A stretch of 64,000 nt of DNA. Origin: Polytrichum commune (lineage: Eukaryota; Streptophyta; Polytrichopsida; Polytrichales; Polytrichaceae). The position numbers and the translations under genes are program-made. Below, one piece after another: positions 36,600-49,836 of the stretch; position 1 is the stretch's first letter; each line of letters opens with the position of its first letter. The notes under the pieces were generated by a model. It made no database searches, was not told where the DNA came from, and saw only the letters and a list, made by a program, of their open reading frames with translations. The stretch spans positions 41,342,429 through 41,406,428 of the forward strand of contig OX485804.1 in assembly GCA_950295325.1 (NCBI GenBank), given 5' to 3'.

Positions 36600-38110
36600 C
36601 ATCTCAAACATTTTTTTTGTTTGTTAACATCTTGTTGTAACTACCAAGCTTGTTATATATCACTCAAACATAGATCTTTGGTTAATAAGAGTGATCACAT
36701 AAGGTTCATGTGCCTTATGTTAGACATGCCATCAGTTTAATTATTGTTGTGTAACCATGAGAACATACCTAAATACTACACAAATGTCCCGGTTTTCAAA
36801 GCATGAGCAAAGCATATGACATGGTTTGAACTCCAAGGAGCTCCTACTCAATATGTAATTGATAGAAATGTGTATGCCGATGTTGCAAATGCAACAACAT
36901 CGACCCGTTGCATGTGTTATCCAAGGATAAAACCTAAGTTGTCACTCATATTATCATTATTTGTGAACATACTCGAGAAACTAGTAATATGTTCATTGGT
37001 AATAAAAGAAAATAGATTGAAAGTTGGTTTGAAATGTTCGACAATGATTAAATGTAGACAAGGAATTTGTCCAAGGTTCACTATGTGTTGAAGGACATGA
37101 ACAATCTCCACATTCGAGTGTTCAAGCCGACGATGTCAAAGTTCAAATGCATCTTATTTTTTCCAAGATTATGCCAAATTGGCCACATCTGCTCCATACA
37201 CCTTAATCAAGTTCATTTGGTATAAATTACCTTTGCATGTTACTATTACAATAATTTCGTCATTGTAAGATCTTACAATGAGTTCATTTAGGTTGAATTG
37301 CACTTTCAATTTATTCAACAAAATCTTGCTTACCAAGAGCAAATGTGTTTGCAACTTCAACATATGGAATACATTTTTGATGCGAATCATTTTAAGTTTG
37401 TCTTTCATTTGCACCTCAATTGCAATTGATTCCATTTTGATAGTTTTGATGATGCTATCATCACCCAAATGGACGTTGAGCGTAACATATTACCTTGTAT
37501 GTATTAAATACCATCCTATGAGAAATCATATGTTTCATTGCTACCGAATCCATGATCCATTCACATGAATGCATTCCATTTTGCATTACATATGCATAAT
37601 CATCATCATATTTGATGTAGTTTGCATTATTTTTGTCTTTGTTTTTTGTTTTGTGGCAAAAAGGTGCAATGTAGCTCAGACAATAGTAGCACATTTTGAT
37701 GCCTTTGCTTGAAAATATATTGCCTCCTTCATCTTGACACAATACCATTGTGACATCACCACTTTGGGTGTATTCCTTCTTCTTGGACATCTCATGCATA
37801 AAACAAATTGTTACGTACTTCATAGTCAATTTCTTCATTGACATCATCTCCAAAGTGGTGATCAAGTATTTGTACAATGGTGGCAAACTCTCAAACAAAA
37901 TCATGACAACATCCTCATTTCTTACGTGTGTCTCCAAGCAAGCAAACCGATTTGTAAGTTTCTGGAACTTGTTGATGTGGTCCAACATAGTCGTCACCAT
38001 TTTGTATCTTGCACATGAAGAACTTGCATTAAATGCTGATAATGTTGGACAAACTTCTTGTCTTATGGATATTGCAAATGGTCTCTCATGCCTCCCTTAC
38101 TATCTTCATC
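36600..38110 (-). pseudogene. Relic of a second Ty1/copia element (gag to pre-integrase)
   Basis: On the minus strand, 38000-37461 reads as a UBN2-type gag (MVTTMLDHINKFQKL, the LFESLPPLYKYLITTLE block), a degraded zinc knuckle (CYYC...H) and a protease start (WIMDSVAMKHMISHRMVF). 37468-37169 continues as protease (NVFHMLKLQTHLLLVSKILL). About 37.1-36.9 kb resembles the pre-integrase (LEHSNVEIVHVLQ). The order matches copia, but the D-S-G-A motif reads D-S-V-A and frames change repeatedly. No LTRs are visible, so it is a truncated fossil. Confidence 0.75.
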
Positions 38111-38224
38111 CTCAAGTGATGTCATCTTACGCTCAAAGATTGGAGATGTACTCTTTAGTCACTCAAATCAACCCTTTGTAAAAAATTATGTGCATTCAAT
38201 GATTTCACAAACTTAATCAACCCC

Positions 38225-38790
38225 TTTTAAATTCAGAAGTGCCCTTGATCCACTCAAGATAGATCTTCTTGACCTTAAATAAGCCCTCTTGTTCTCAAAT
38301 GTGTTTTTGCACACTTAATCCACTCAAATTATATATTTTTGCTTCAAAATAAATTATCGGACCTCATTCCATTTATATCATGACCTTTTGCTCTCAAATA
38401 TGCATTTGAACCCTCAATCCACTAAAGTTAGATCCTCTTGAACTCAAATGTGCCTTTGCACCTTAATCCACTCAAAACATATCTTCTTGACCTCAAATGA
38501 ATCACTTAAATCATACCCTCTACAACTCAATTTTGTCTTAATACCTTTGAACCACTCAAATGAAGCCCTCTTCAAGTCAAATGTGTATTTCCAACCTCAA
38601 ACCACTTAAATCAAGCCCTCTTCAACTCAAATGTGACTTGGCACCCTCAAGTCATTCAAATTAAACTCTCTTCAACTCAAATGTGTTTTTTCAACCTCGT
38701 ACCACTCAAATTAGGCCTTCTTCAACTCTAATGTGCATTTGGACCCTCAATATACTCAAATCACCTTCAATACCTTGAAATATGTATAAT
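38225..38790. repeat. Degenerate minisatellite, period about 55-60 bp
   Basis: Many imperfect copies of a unit containing CCCTCTTCAACTCAAATGTG and ACCCTCAA-CCACTCAAAT. Individual units are about 75-85% alike by eye. It lies directly next to the copia relic. Confidence 0.7.
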
Positions 38791-41477
38791 TACACTCAAC
38801 CAACTCAATTGCATCAAATATGTATTTGTTTGTTACAAACACTCAATGCAATACTTACAACATCAAAATGTGCACGTGTACACTTACAATGCTCTTAATC
38901 TTCAAATCACCAAATTTTCAAACACCATTTGATGTTCCAAGTGTACACCAATGCACCTCCAACATGAAGCACCCAAAGTCAAACATTGAATCACTAAAGA
39001 TCCACCCCTTAACAAGCTTAAAGTCAAATTTATAACTCTATAACTTACTTAAATGGGCCCTAAACCCATTGAAGTATAATATAATTAGAGATCATATTGC
39101 ACAAGCAAATATACACACACAAATACATATGAGTAAGATGATCACCCGCACTCTTTGCCTTGCTTTTTATTGCATTTTTCCTCCTTGGGTCAAACCATAC
39201 ATATGAAACATCTCAACTCCCACTTCCCACAAAGCATATGGTTTTATTCAAACCTTATTCATTTGTATACCTCTAACCTTTACAACTCTATAACCATGAG
39301 CAACTTAATGGTCTAACCTCAACAAAAGAAATATCCAAATACGTGATTCCTAAATCTTGTTTTATTCATGATGATGAAATATAACATTTCAAGCCACAAA
39401 ACAACAATTTAGATGCAACACGATTGAGTAAATATGTTTTGGTTCACATATGAGCTGGTGGCTATAATCGAGGTGAAGTGTTCCTCATTCAAGTCAACAC
39501 CATAGGTTGGCGTTGTGCCTCTTTCTTCAATGCAATACAAAACAAATGAAACTTAGAAATTGTAAATATCTATCTCCCTTATCATATACTACAAAATCAC
39601 CCAAATAAATCTTCATTCAATATTGTGAAATGTCTTTATGTTGGCAACTCAAACAATACATAATACACCAAGAAGCACTTTCAAACTTACTTAAATTTAC
39701 CACACTTCACACAATGTTTTGAGTCTAGAGTACTATATAATGAATATATGAATCAATTGATGTTGATTGAACATAAGTATCTTACAATCATGTATCAACA
39801 TGTAATCATGTAAGGTAAATACTTGGAATTGTTATGTATAAGATATACACCATACAAGGAGGTGATTATTATGATTGTAGGGGATCATCTAGAATGTGTT
39901 TTTTGAAACCTTATCTTTCACCTAGGAGTGGAAACTTGCAGAGGTTTGACAATGACTTGGTGAGGATTGTTATCAATGAATTGAACAATAATTTTTGGCA
40001 AGCATTTTAAGACAAATGAACTAATATATTAAGTGCAACTGCATATGAAATAGTGTGCATGTGTATTACTACTGTGTTGCATAAGTACATGCTTTGGTTC
40101 CCTAAGTTAATGACTACAATTATGGAGCATGTAATATATGTAATTTGAACACATAGTAAAGTAATTGATGTCATCTCTCTAGTTTGTGAATGATGAATGA
40201 TTGTTGCATTTATCACATGCAAATCATATGTGGTTGGAAAACGTTACATAACATGGGTTCCAGTAGTTTTATGTTTGATGTGTAATGAACCAATATTTCT
40301 TATTAAGCAATAGATTTGAGTCTCTCTCTCTCTCATAAGGAGTTTTGTAAAGAGCATTGGACGTTGGCTACAAATGGCTTCTTAAATATTGTTAGTAGCA
40401 CATAACTAAACATTAAAGCCTAAAACATGCGTATCATAAGATTACCAATTAATTGACATTGGTACACCTTATTTGATAACCATCAAGATGATTTAAGGAA
40501 GAGTGACATGAATACAAATTAAAGTTGGGCTACTATTTCTATTTGTTTCACTTCTCCATGTACAATTAAAACATGAAATTGTAGTGGGGTAGAGCATTAT
40601 AGATTTTTATTGGTCTATTTTTGATGTAATAAATGATGTGACACAATTTACCATATATTTAGAATCACTTAGTATTGCATTCATGCATCAGTATTTAAGG
40701 ATGTTTTATTGTATTCTACAATGTGCGTATTATCTATTTATGCTAATAAGTCAGCATAAATTAAAAGGTATGAGAAAGTAATATTATTACCACACATTTC
40801 TATATAGTATTACAATGCTTGCAAATAGATGTTATTTTCGTCATATTATGCGATATTTTTGTGCATAGGGTATCCTATAGATGTTTTAGAAAGAGGAAAG
40901 AAAAAGGAGTAGTTGTTCCAACCCTTTAAAACTTGTACTTGCAAATATAAAAGTACAATCGAATGTTATATAGCAAGAAACTCAAGCTCACCAATATCCC
41001 TCAAACGTTTTCATTTTATGGGAAACAAATGCATCATAATGGCATGTAAGAATCATCGGGTGAATTAAGTGTGCAAACATGTCAAATCACATGGTAAACA
41101 CATCTTCCAATAAATTGACAACAATGAAACATTTGAATAATCACACGGTGCACACATTGAAAATCACACGACATGAAATCATTCAAACAATTTTCTTTCC
41201 CAAATCCATTCAGCATGGATGAGGTTGGAATAAAAATTCATCAAAAAACTTTTTATGCTCACAATTCCGGACTGAATATGAATATGTCTCTTGAAACATC
41301 ACGTAGGTCTGCATGAAATTAGGGAAAAAAAACAAGCTTGAAATACTTGAGTTATGTTATGGCTATTACCTTATTTTCCATAGATCTCGAGTCCACCCCG
41401 AACCAACTACAGTTATACTATAAATGTCAAGGATGGTTCTAGTGCATTCCAAAATGTTCAAGTAACCCTAATCTAAA
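38791..41477. other. Spacer, no gene recognised
   Basis: AT-rich sequence with many stops in all frames. The only landmark is a (TC)n run at 40321-40334. Confidence 0.5.
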
Positions 41478-41939
41478 GGCCACTTCACACACGAGCCAAG
41501 AGCCGTGACCATGAAATTGTGAGAGACCAAAAGAAAGCGTCCAAAGGCCGTCCCAACACACTTCCAAAGTCATATAGTGTGGTCACGAACCCTCAAGTAT
41601 AGTGTGAAGTTACATGTGACCGGGTCCTCACACATGATAAAACAAAATAAATCAATGGTTGTGAGCTTCAGAGTGCCATGGTCTCCCGGTTTTGTGTTAG
41701 GCCTACCTCCAAGAGGTGGGTTTTGAAAACAGTCCAAGTGACCATGAAACACGATCCTTGCGATGCCATGTAGGAATCCACGTAGACTTTACATCCACCT
41801 TGCATCCGCATACTCCGTTGGTCCCTCAAGCGTAGTGTGAAGTAGCGAACTTGGACCGGCTCCGCGTTTCCCACCAATGAGAGCGCTTGAAGTGTAATAG
41901 TCACGGCTCTCAGTCTTTGTGTGTGTGTGTGAAGTGGCC
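41478..41939. mobile_element. Small element with GGCCACTTCACACAC inverted ends
   Basis: GGCCACTTCACACAC at the left and GTGTGTGAAGTGGCC at the right are perfect inverted repeats of 15 bp around a 462-bp unit. The right end adjoins a (GT)n run. No clear target duplication is present. The interior repeats AGTGTGAAGT-type words. It is non-coding. Confidence 0.5.
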
Positions 41940-42061
41940 CTAATTAATCTAATAACTTAAAACTTCACCGGCAACGAGAAGCAATTCACCGCAAAATGTC
42001 CACAAATAGTGTGGAAATATAATTGACGACTATGATTGGTCTAAATAACTGGCGGCACAGA

Positions 42062-42563
42062 TACACCAGCGCCTAGAGGGGCGCAGTGGGGGCCATCGAG
42101 GACCCCTCATGAGCCTCTGGGGACGGGTCCCGACCTCCGCATCCCGGGCGCCCGGCGCCACCACACCGCGCGACCCGCCCCCTCCAAGCCCGACCCGTCC
42201 CGTCCCGACGCGTGTCCCGCGCGCTGGCTGGTTGTCTATGACCCCTAACCCTGTGGTGTTTGCACTCCCTTCCTCGCCTGCCCTCGCAACCTCCTTCGTG
42301 CCCGCCGCTCCTCCCCCGCTCCCTCCTCTAGGGTGCGCCGGTACGTTCCTTCCCTTCGCTTGCGTTTTTTGTGTTTCCGTTCCGATCGCCTTCGTTGTTT
42401 CTCACGGTACCTAGATCGGATCTCCAGGCTCTGTGTTCGTCTCGTTTTGAACTAGTTTTCTGCGTTTGGGTCTCGACGTTGACAATCTGCACAATCCCTA
42501 GCCACGGTTACGGCAGCGGCTGGTCTCCCACGGGTGGCCGTTGCGGTACTTTCTCCACACAGT
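42062..42563 (+). promoter_or_regulatory. Presumed promoter and 5' leader of the right ADP/ATP carrier gene
   Basis: GC-rich (42.06-42.36 kb) and followed by GGTGCGCCG|GTACG at 42340/42341, a likely leader-intron donor. The matching acceptor (GGTGTCAG, 43751) lies 19 bp before the ATG, which implies a leader intron of about 1.4 kb. A CCCCTAACCCTGTGG telo-box-like word is at about 42241. The pairing with 28.2-28.7 kb supports functional conservation. The transcription start is inferred. Confidence 0.45.
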
Positions 42564-45389
42564 GTAGTTTGGAGATCGGCCGTGATGCGTTTAATGCATT
42601 TGGAGTAGTTGGCGCCGTGTAGAATGACTGGTTGTATCATTTAAAAGCCGGATAAACCGTCCATCCGGTACCAGCGCCCACTTCTACCAAAGTAGAACTC
42701 AGGAGAAGGGATGTGTTTGTGTACGGTGGTAGATCTAGAGTACGCGATGTATGTTGCGTGTGATGTGGTTTGGATGATGATGATATAATGATACATTGGC
42801 CTAGGGTTTGGCGCGGTGAATGTTTTAGATGGTTAGGTGGAGGTCGAATCCAGGTTTGGAAGGTTGTATTGGCTGGTGCGACTTAATCTAGGTTTAGATG
42901 GTGTGTTGGGCGGGGCGTTCGAATGAAAGTGAGGTTGGGACGGTGTTTTGCTCTGTGTGTTGAGCAGAGCGCTCCGTTAGATTTGATTCTGAGCGCAAGA
43001 AGGGCAAATGAGGGAGTTTCAGCGACACTGTCTGCGGCCTTTGAAACGCACGTCGCAGTGGGTTATTATTTTTCCTTGCCAGCATGCGGGGAGAAGAAGT
43101 TTCTAGTGAACATCATTTATGACGTAGGCAGTTTTGGGAAGTGTGAAAGTCGGGACATGGTTGGACGTGTGAACCTGTTAGAGGTTTTAGTAGATTCCAG
43201 TGTAGAAGTGGTTGTTTGTGGTGATATCTACTTTGAATAATGTAATGTGACATTCTTTGTATGGGTTATGTGCAAGTTTGGAAAAAAGATGTGTCTGTTA
43301 GTGTTTCTTTGGAAGAACATCGGTGGACACTTACATTTTGAATATGACGCGATGAGGTTCCGCCGTAGGGGCCAATGTGATGGTAGTCCTTGACTAGAAG
43401 GTGTATGATGAGTAGTTGATCGGCTGTGGAGAACTGGCATGACGTTGCACATTATATTACGGTTGGGGCTGGGATATTTGAATACATATGAAACTGGACG
43501 TATAGAAGATGCGATGGTATGCGTGCCAAGAGTAACCAGGAAGAGGATGAAAGGACGCATGGCTTTGTGAGATTATAGAGGATGGGTGTAAATTGGGCGA
43601 TAAGGGTTACGTGCGATTGGAAGCAGGTTGAATGGTTATGTGAAGGTGTTGTAGGGAAATGAAACACAGTATGTTTTTGGAAATGTTTGTTTTTGGAGGC
43701 AAACGTGGTGTTATGTTTTTGAAAAGCTGGTGCTTGTTTGACTGGTGTCAGGTACTGAGGAATTTTCAAGATGGCGGAAGGACCTCGTTGTCCGACTGTG
43801 TTGTCGAAGGTGGGGGGTTACTCTTACTTGGGCTCCCGTTTGGCACCGAGCCGGCAAATGTACGCAGCCCCCGAGCAGCAGATGGGATACAGCTCTCCGT
43901 TCGCCGCCGCGGCGAAGCTGGGAAGGTTGCCCAGGGCTTCCGGGTACAATGCGTTGTGCCCCATCGACGTGTCGGGGGGACAGAGCATGGTGCCCGCTAA
44001 CATGTCGTCATCGGTGTTCGTGCCGGCACCCGCCGAGAAGGGAATCGCAGGATTCATGACGGACTTTCTGATGGGAGGTGTGTCCGCGGCGGTGTCGAAG
44101 ACCGCCGCCGCTCCCATCGAGAGGGTGAAGCTTCTGATCCAGAACCAGGACGAGATGTTGAAGTCGGGACGTCTGTCCCACCCATACAAGGGTATCGGGG
44201 ACTGCTTCTCGCGGACGATGGCCGACGAGGGCGTGGTGGCATTGTGGCGTGGAAATCTGGCGAACGTGATCCGTTACTTCCCCACTCAGGTAAAGTGTGT
44301 GGAGGTGGAATAGGGTTGGGAGAGGAGAAGGGATGCGTTTTGTTTAGGGTATGCGATGCGAGACACGAGTGTATGATGGAGAAAAGCAATGAATTGTGGT
44401 TGTGGGTGGAGCGAGTAGGATATTGAGAAGTGTTTGATGGTGTGCAGGCGTTGAACTTCGCATTCAAGGATTACTTCAAGAGTCTTTTCGGATACAAGAA
44501 GGACAAGGACGGTTACTGGAAGTGGTTCGCGGGAAACCTTGCGTCCGGAGGAGCCGCCGGAGCTTCGTCCCTGTTGTTCGTGTACTCTTTGGATTACGCA
44601 CGTACCCGATTGGCAAACGATGCGAAGTCGTCAAAGAAGGGCGGAGGCGACAGGCAGTTCAACGGACTATTGGACGTGTACAAGAAGACTCTGGCGACGG
44701 ACGGAATCGCAGGGCTATACAGAGGATTCAACATTTCGTGCGCGGGCATCATCGTGTACCGAGGTCTGTACTTCGGAATCTACGATTCATTGAAGCCGGT
44801 GGTGTTGGTGGGCCCCCTGGAGGGCAACTTCTTGGCGAGTTTCTTGTTGGGATGGGGAATCACAATCGGAGCAGGGTTGGCTTCATACCCCATCGACACG
44901 GTGCGTCGTAGGATGATGATGACCTCCGGAGAGGCAGTGAAGTACGCGAGCTCGCTGGACGCGTTCAAGCAAATCATCGCGAAGGAGGGAACGAAGTCGT
45001 TGTTCAAGGGAGCCGGCGCGAACATCTTGCGTGCTGTGGCAGGAGCAGGAGTGTTGTCCGGATACGATCAGCTGCAGATCCTTATGTTGGGAAAGGCATA
45101 CTCCGGCGGAGGAGGTTAAACGGAGGTTGACGATAATGATGATAGGTGTTTGGCAAGCGGCGTGCTTGGCAGACTGAGGAGTCGACGGTTTTGTGGTCTC
45201 CTTGGAAATGATTTTGCATGTTGAGTCCAACGGTGTGTTAGTTATTGACACCATTATATAGGACCACGTAGAGCTGAAATAGGACGGGTGGCGCCTTGAC
45301 GGCGGCACTCTTATGGAATGGAAGAAATTCATCTCTCGGCTGTCTTGCAAATAAATGTTGAGCTCGTGGTGACCTCATCTGGAATTCCA
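42564..45389 (+). repeat. Right arm of the 2,826-bp inverted duplication
   Basis: Reverse complement of 24640-27465, with no difference found in the stretches compared. It covers most of the presumed leader intron, both coding exons, the 158-bp intron and about 270 bp of 3' flank. Here the arm continues upstream into the GC-rich promoter without a break, so this locus looks like the original arrangement. Confidence 0.9.
43771..45119 (+). CDS. Mitochondrial ADP/ATP carrier, right copy
   Basis: Same 396-residue protein as the left copy, from exons 43771-44289 and 44448-45119 (TAA at 45117-45119). The ATG follows ATTTTCAAG and is the first in the exon. Residues 1-90 are the cleavable plant-type extension, rich in Ala, Ser and Pro. 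Six transmembrane helices are expected from three carrier repeats, with signatures at 115-120, 220-225 and 321-326 and the nucleotide-carrier RRRMMM at 326-331. Its leader intron is simple (about 1.4 kb) and has one copy of the sequence that is doubled in the left gene. I infer that this is the donor of the recent duplication or conversion, with both copies potentially expressed. Confidence 0.95.
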
Positions 45390-47777
45390 TCACATATCTT
45401 GTGTATTAGCTTTGTCTATATTTATTTGAATGGTGTAGACGCCCCTAAATTGTTCATAGTCTCCAGCGGATCTTGCTATGAGAGTTTCTCGCCAATTGGT
45501 TTTACTGGCGTAGGTTTAGTTCCGAAAGCTTGACCACAAAATTCTATGCACTGACCCCTCTAAATGTCCCTCATGTGAACAGACTTAATCAGATAGATAC
45601 CTGATTTTGTGAAATCGTGGGCTATTCTCTCGAATTCATGCACATTTCCACATGGGTGATACGTATTGTTCGAAATTTATGTTATGCTTCCGCTGTAAAC
45701 GAATGAAAACGCATTAAACAATTTAGCCTCTAAGAACGGACACCAAAAATATACGTTTTAAAAAGAGATCATTTTAAAAACTGCACTCGAAATACATTAC
45801 AGTTAATCCTTGGATCTCCATGAACATTTAATACAAGCGAGTATCTTCACTTCGATAATAAACAAGATGCTGGTACGATCTCTTAGAAACCATGAGGACA
45901 AATTGTGGCTGCAAGCAAAATTTAGATTTGGTAATCGTCTCCTGCTGATTGCATGTCTCCTATTGTGCTAGAAATTGGTGCAGATATAAGAGTGTCTGTA
46001 ACCCACTTACGTTAAGATGAGCTCCCTTGATTTTGATCCGGAGAAATGGGAATGGTCGGGTAATGACCAAGCAAATATGCTTCGATACACTCCCAAGGTA
46101 GATGGATCCTTACTTTTTTTCATTATCCCAATTGTTAGGATGACACATGTGATTAGTACAAGTTGCTTAGCAAATCGTCATATTTTTGGGATATCATATA
46201 AAATTTCAAAGTGGAGATTAACTAAGTGAAGGTTCTGATGCTCATTAAGTGCTTGTATAGGTCCCCCCAATTATGCTGACTAGTGGGTCTAGAATGACTA
46301 TCATATTTTGAGCATGTACTCCAATCTCTTTTGAACACATGTCTTTTTGGTATGTGTTCTTGGAGCCACACTAACCAGATACCACTCAATATAGGTGCCC
46401 GATTAAGATAAGTAACCGAATTAGGCATGTCTACGTTAAACCTAGATGCTTGTGAGTCCTTTCTGATAAAATGGTGCTGGAGAAAAGTATTAAAGAGTAG
46501 ATGTGGTACTCATTTTATGGCCTTCCTTCATCAGAGATGAGTACCATCATACCATGGCAAGAAAGCTGGTTTGATATTCTCTCTATTGCACAGAGCTGTT
46601 GCTGTAAACCAGTGAAATATCATGTTATGATATATTGTGGGTTCAGAATCCTGATCCTTACATATTCCATGAAAATTAAATTAGTACGGGTTCAGCAGTC
46701 AAAAGATGCATCAATCCGATCAATATTTTGTGCTGTCAACTATGTGTAACCGCTCATAAGTTTCAAGTATGCTGTAAGTCTCTGGATAGATATCAAAAGG
46801 TTTACATCAACCAAATACGGTACTAGTAGCCATGGGTTGATGATGGTGACTATGTCCAGTGACAAGTGGCTGGCCCTGTTTAGTCCACCCCAATTCCAGC
46901 CAACTCTCAACTTGATTTGGTCCCCCTAAGGTAGGCCAATTGTAACAGATAAAATAAGAGAATTTGCATAAGTTTAGGAGGAGTAATAGCAGGGAATTAT
47001 TTTTCTTGCGAAGAGAAACAAATCTCAAGGAGAATGCAATCATTTCTAAAAAAAAGGGTTCATGAATGTGAAGATTGTTACAAATTTTAGGGTGACACAT
47101 AGTCGATTTAAAACTGCTCATCTCGATGCTACTCCTTGACTACAACAATGTCAAAAATTTTAGGAGGGTATGCTTAATCAAGCACAAGTCGCCACCACAT
47201 AAACTTCAATTTTGTTCGCCCGAGAAACATAGATCTCATCTATGTCGACATTACATGACCCTAGTGAGCAGTTAGATGGACATGGTCGACTATGGATACC
47301 TCCACCTTAAGTAATGTGCACATGCCATCATATTGAAATGTGTGTTGAACTGTGTTGTAGTGCCATAATGTGAAATTATGAGCATTATGGGTAATATAAT
47401 GGAAGGTAGCCAGCGTAATTTGGTCACTTATCTTTGACCAAACACTTATATTTGAGTGGTATATGATTAGGTGTTGATCTAAGAAAGGATACCAAAAGGA
47501 CACTTATTCAAAAGACATTGGAATCCACATGCACACAATTTAATATGTGCTCAATAGTCAGCGCAGTTGGCGGGTCCTATATGATCATTCAATAAGGAAT
47601 GATCATCTTCGCTTTGACAATGAACAAGATATTCGTGTGAGCCCTAAAAGATCACCAGGAAAATGGCTACGGCCTCAATTTGTATGTGCTAATCACGTTA
47701 GGGAAATCTCTACTACCTCAATGTTGTAACCTAGTGAGACAACTTAGGCTAGGATGTTCTAGGAATTTCCACAACTA
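45390..47777. other. Intergenic, no gene recognised
   Basis: 46.2-46.45 kb carries the dispersed repeat shared with 32.1-32.4 and 52.68-52.87 kb. The rest is AT-rich with no recognisable gene, RNA or strong inverted repeat. Confidence 0.5.
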
Positions 47778-49836
47778 TCAAGATGTGGAAAAGGGCTCAA
47801 AGAATCCTGTATCAATGACCACTTCCTCGTCCATACCCGACGGGCTTCCAACTTGTGGTAGCACCTCCCACGTGCGCAGAACTAAATTAAACGCCACAAC
47901 ATTGAGACCCTTGTGTCGCCAAAAGAAAAGGCGGTAACCATGTCCGACACACTTGAGCTTGTCGGCTTTGTTCATCAAACCCCCTTGACTCACATTGTTG
48001 CTCGCCAACCCTAACCGGTGAGATTCAGGCATCTCGAGAACAGGGAAGAATTTCCGGGACACCATCCCGAGTGCCCACACTGAGATGCCAGCCTTCCCAT
48101 TACTTTCAGTGACCGCAAAAACCTTTCCAGCACATTCGACCAGTTGCACATTAACTGTCGAAGTGCCACCAGTTGGAGTTGGGATTTGGATACAATCCCT
48201 GGTCCACATTTCTGTCTTCAAGTTGAAGGATATAAGAAAATCGCCCTTCACGCCACCGATGCAATATAGGAGGCCGTCGCAAAGGACTGCGCAAAACTTG
48301 CTCTTGATTTGTTTCACGGTTTCTGCTGATACACTTGGTGAGGTCGGTTCCACCCTCGCCCACCTATTTAAATTTGAGTTGTAAATGTGCGTTTCCTTGT
48401 CTGAAATGGCAACCACACGGAATGAGTTTTGGGCCACGTCAGATACCACAAACATCCCCGCGTGTCCCCATTCGTCGGCAGATTTAGGTAGAGTCTTCCA
48501 TTTGTGTTTGTAAGGGTCGCCCACGAGGTAACTTGAGAACTCGGTCGAGATCTCAAATCCTAAAAATCCCTTACCGCTTCCTGCAAAATATGTGACAGAG
48601 CTCAATACCAGCACGTCAAAGTAACAAATAAGTTAACCTTTTAAAAAAAAATGTTATTATTATTATTATTATTATTATTATCATGTACTAAGCTAGACTT
48701 CCTATGATGGAATTTGGACTGGCCACATGAAGTCTATGTACATGGTGGCTTGGCCTCAGGACCCAAACTGGCTATGGTGGCTACTTAACAGTCATTGAAG
48801 TATAGCAAGCCACCAACAGCACTTCGATGTGTTACAGGTTATGTTGGGTCCCCTATCAAAAACTTGATTCACCAGCATTGGGAAGTACCCATCTTCATGC
48901 CGGAAAGATATAGCAAAGGATGAAAAAAACAAGAGGTCCATGTTAGGCACAGTGCCCCTCTCCTAGGCCAAAAGATATAGCAAAAGGAAAGGGTCCACAT
49001 CATAAAAAAAGTATAGTATTTTGTGGTTACATAGTTCAAGTGCAAACTTGTGTTTACAATAGACACAAAGGCTGCTCTCAAAGGTCACAAAGGTACTCGT
49101 GCACACAATCACCTTCTATTTCGTAGTATTCAAGTGTTGTGGTGACTTAACCTACTTGGTGGCCACTTTCCATCCTCAAGCATCTAAGAGATGAAACCAC
49201 AAGACCATGACACTTCAAAACCTCACAACCCTTGATTTGCTAGAACTTAATCGTGTAGAAGAGCCCACATGACTAGGATGGTAATGAAATAGCATTTGGT
49301 TGAGAGCCTGGTTGCATATGTCTTTACACTACACTCAAGGGCTTGTGACCACGCAAAAGTCTAGTTCAATATTCCATGGTACAGCCTCCGGACGAGTTTC
49401 ATGGTCACAGCCCTTGGCCATACCACAAAGTGGCCCTTAGTTTTAAGATACGTAGTTTCTTGAAAGGAATGCAAGGGGAAATAATAGTGAAGAAATAAAT
49501 ACCAGCAAAAGGTAGGAGACGAATGACCCGAGGGACATTTGAGAGCGAGGGTAATTGCTCCCATTGGCCAGTCACACTACAAAAGCCGGACCAATTGTGT
49601 TCTTCATCTGAACGCCGGAACACGAGAGGGCAATAAGATTGGGCCTCTGTAAACTGAAAATGGGAGCCTTCGGCATTCATCAAATCTTGCCACTGTCGGC
49701 ACACGCATTTTGCCTTAATTGTGTCGAGTGGGGGTAACCTCATCAGGATAAGTTTAAGAATCTCCTCACAAACATTGTCCATCACTGACTTTTTCGTTGT
49801 TGGAGTCGTACCAAGAATATTAATTAGAGGCTGCAT
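47778..49836 (-). CDS. F-box protein with kelch-like C-terminal region
   Basis: F-box proteins recruit substrates to SCF ubiquitin ligases through SKP1/ASK. Two exons fit in phase: 49836-49503 and 48580-47778, with a 922-bp intron (GT-AG). The split Gly codon restores F-A-G-S-G-K-G-F-L-G-F, a conserved junction in plant F-box/kelch proteins. The product is 378 residues. The F-box is at about residues 18-60 (ILKLILMRLPPLDTIKAKCV then CRQWQDL). After it, LVGDPYKHKWKTLP, FCAVLCDGLLYCIGG, MWTRDC and YRLFFWRHKGLNVVAFNLVL fit kelch/beta-propeller strands. The start is the first ATG of the frame. A second Met sits just before the F-box and would also serve. The GC- and CT-rich stretch near 51.4-51.6 kb could be an upstream leader exon or promoter. 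The specific substrate cannot be read from the sequence. Confidence 0.88.
48654..48680. repeat. (TTA)n microsatellite in the F-box gene intron
   Basis: About nine TTA units just after an A run, close to the 3' end of the intron. Confidence 0.9.

Noticed and set aside
48700-49460. GGCCACTTT / AAGTGGCC words in the F-box intron resembling the 41.5-kb element's ends
   Set aside because: Only short words match and the interiors do not align, so I do not call a second copy.
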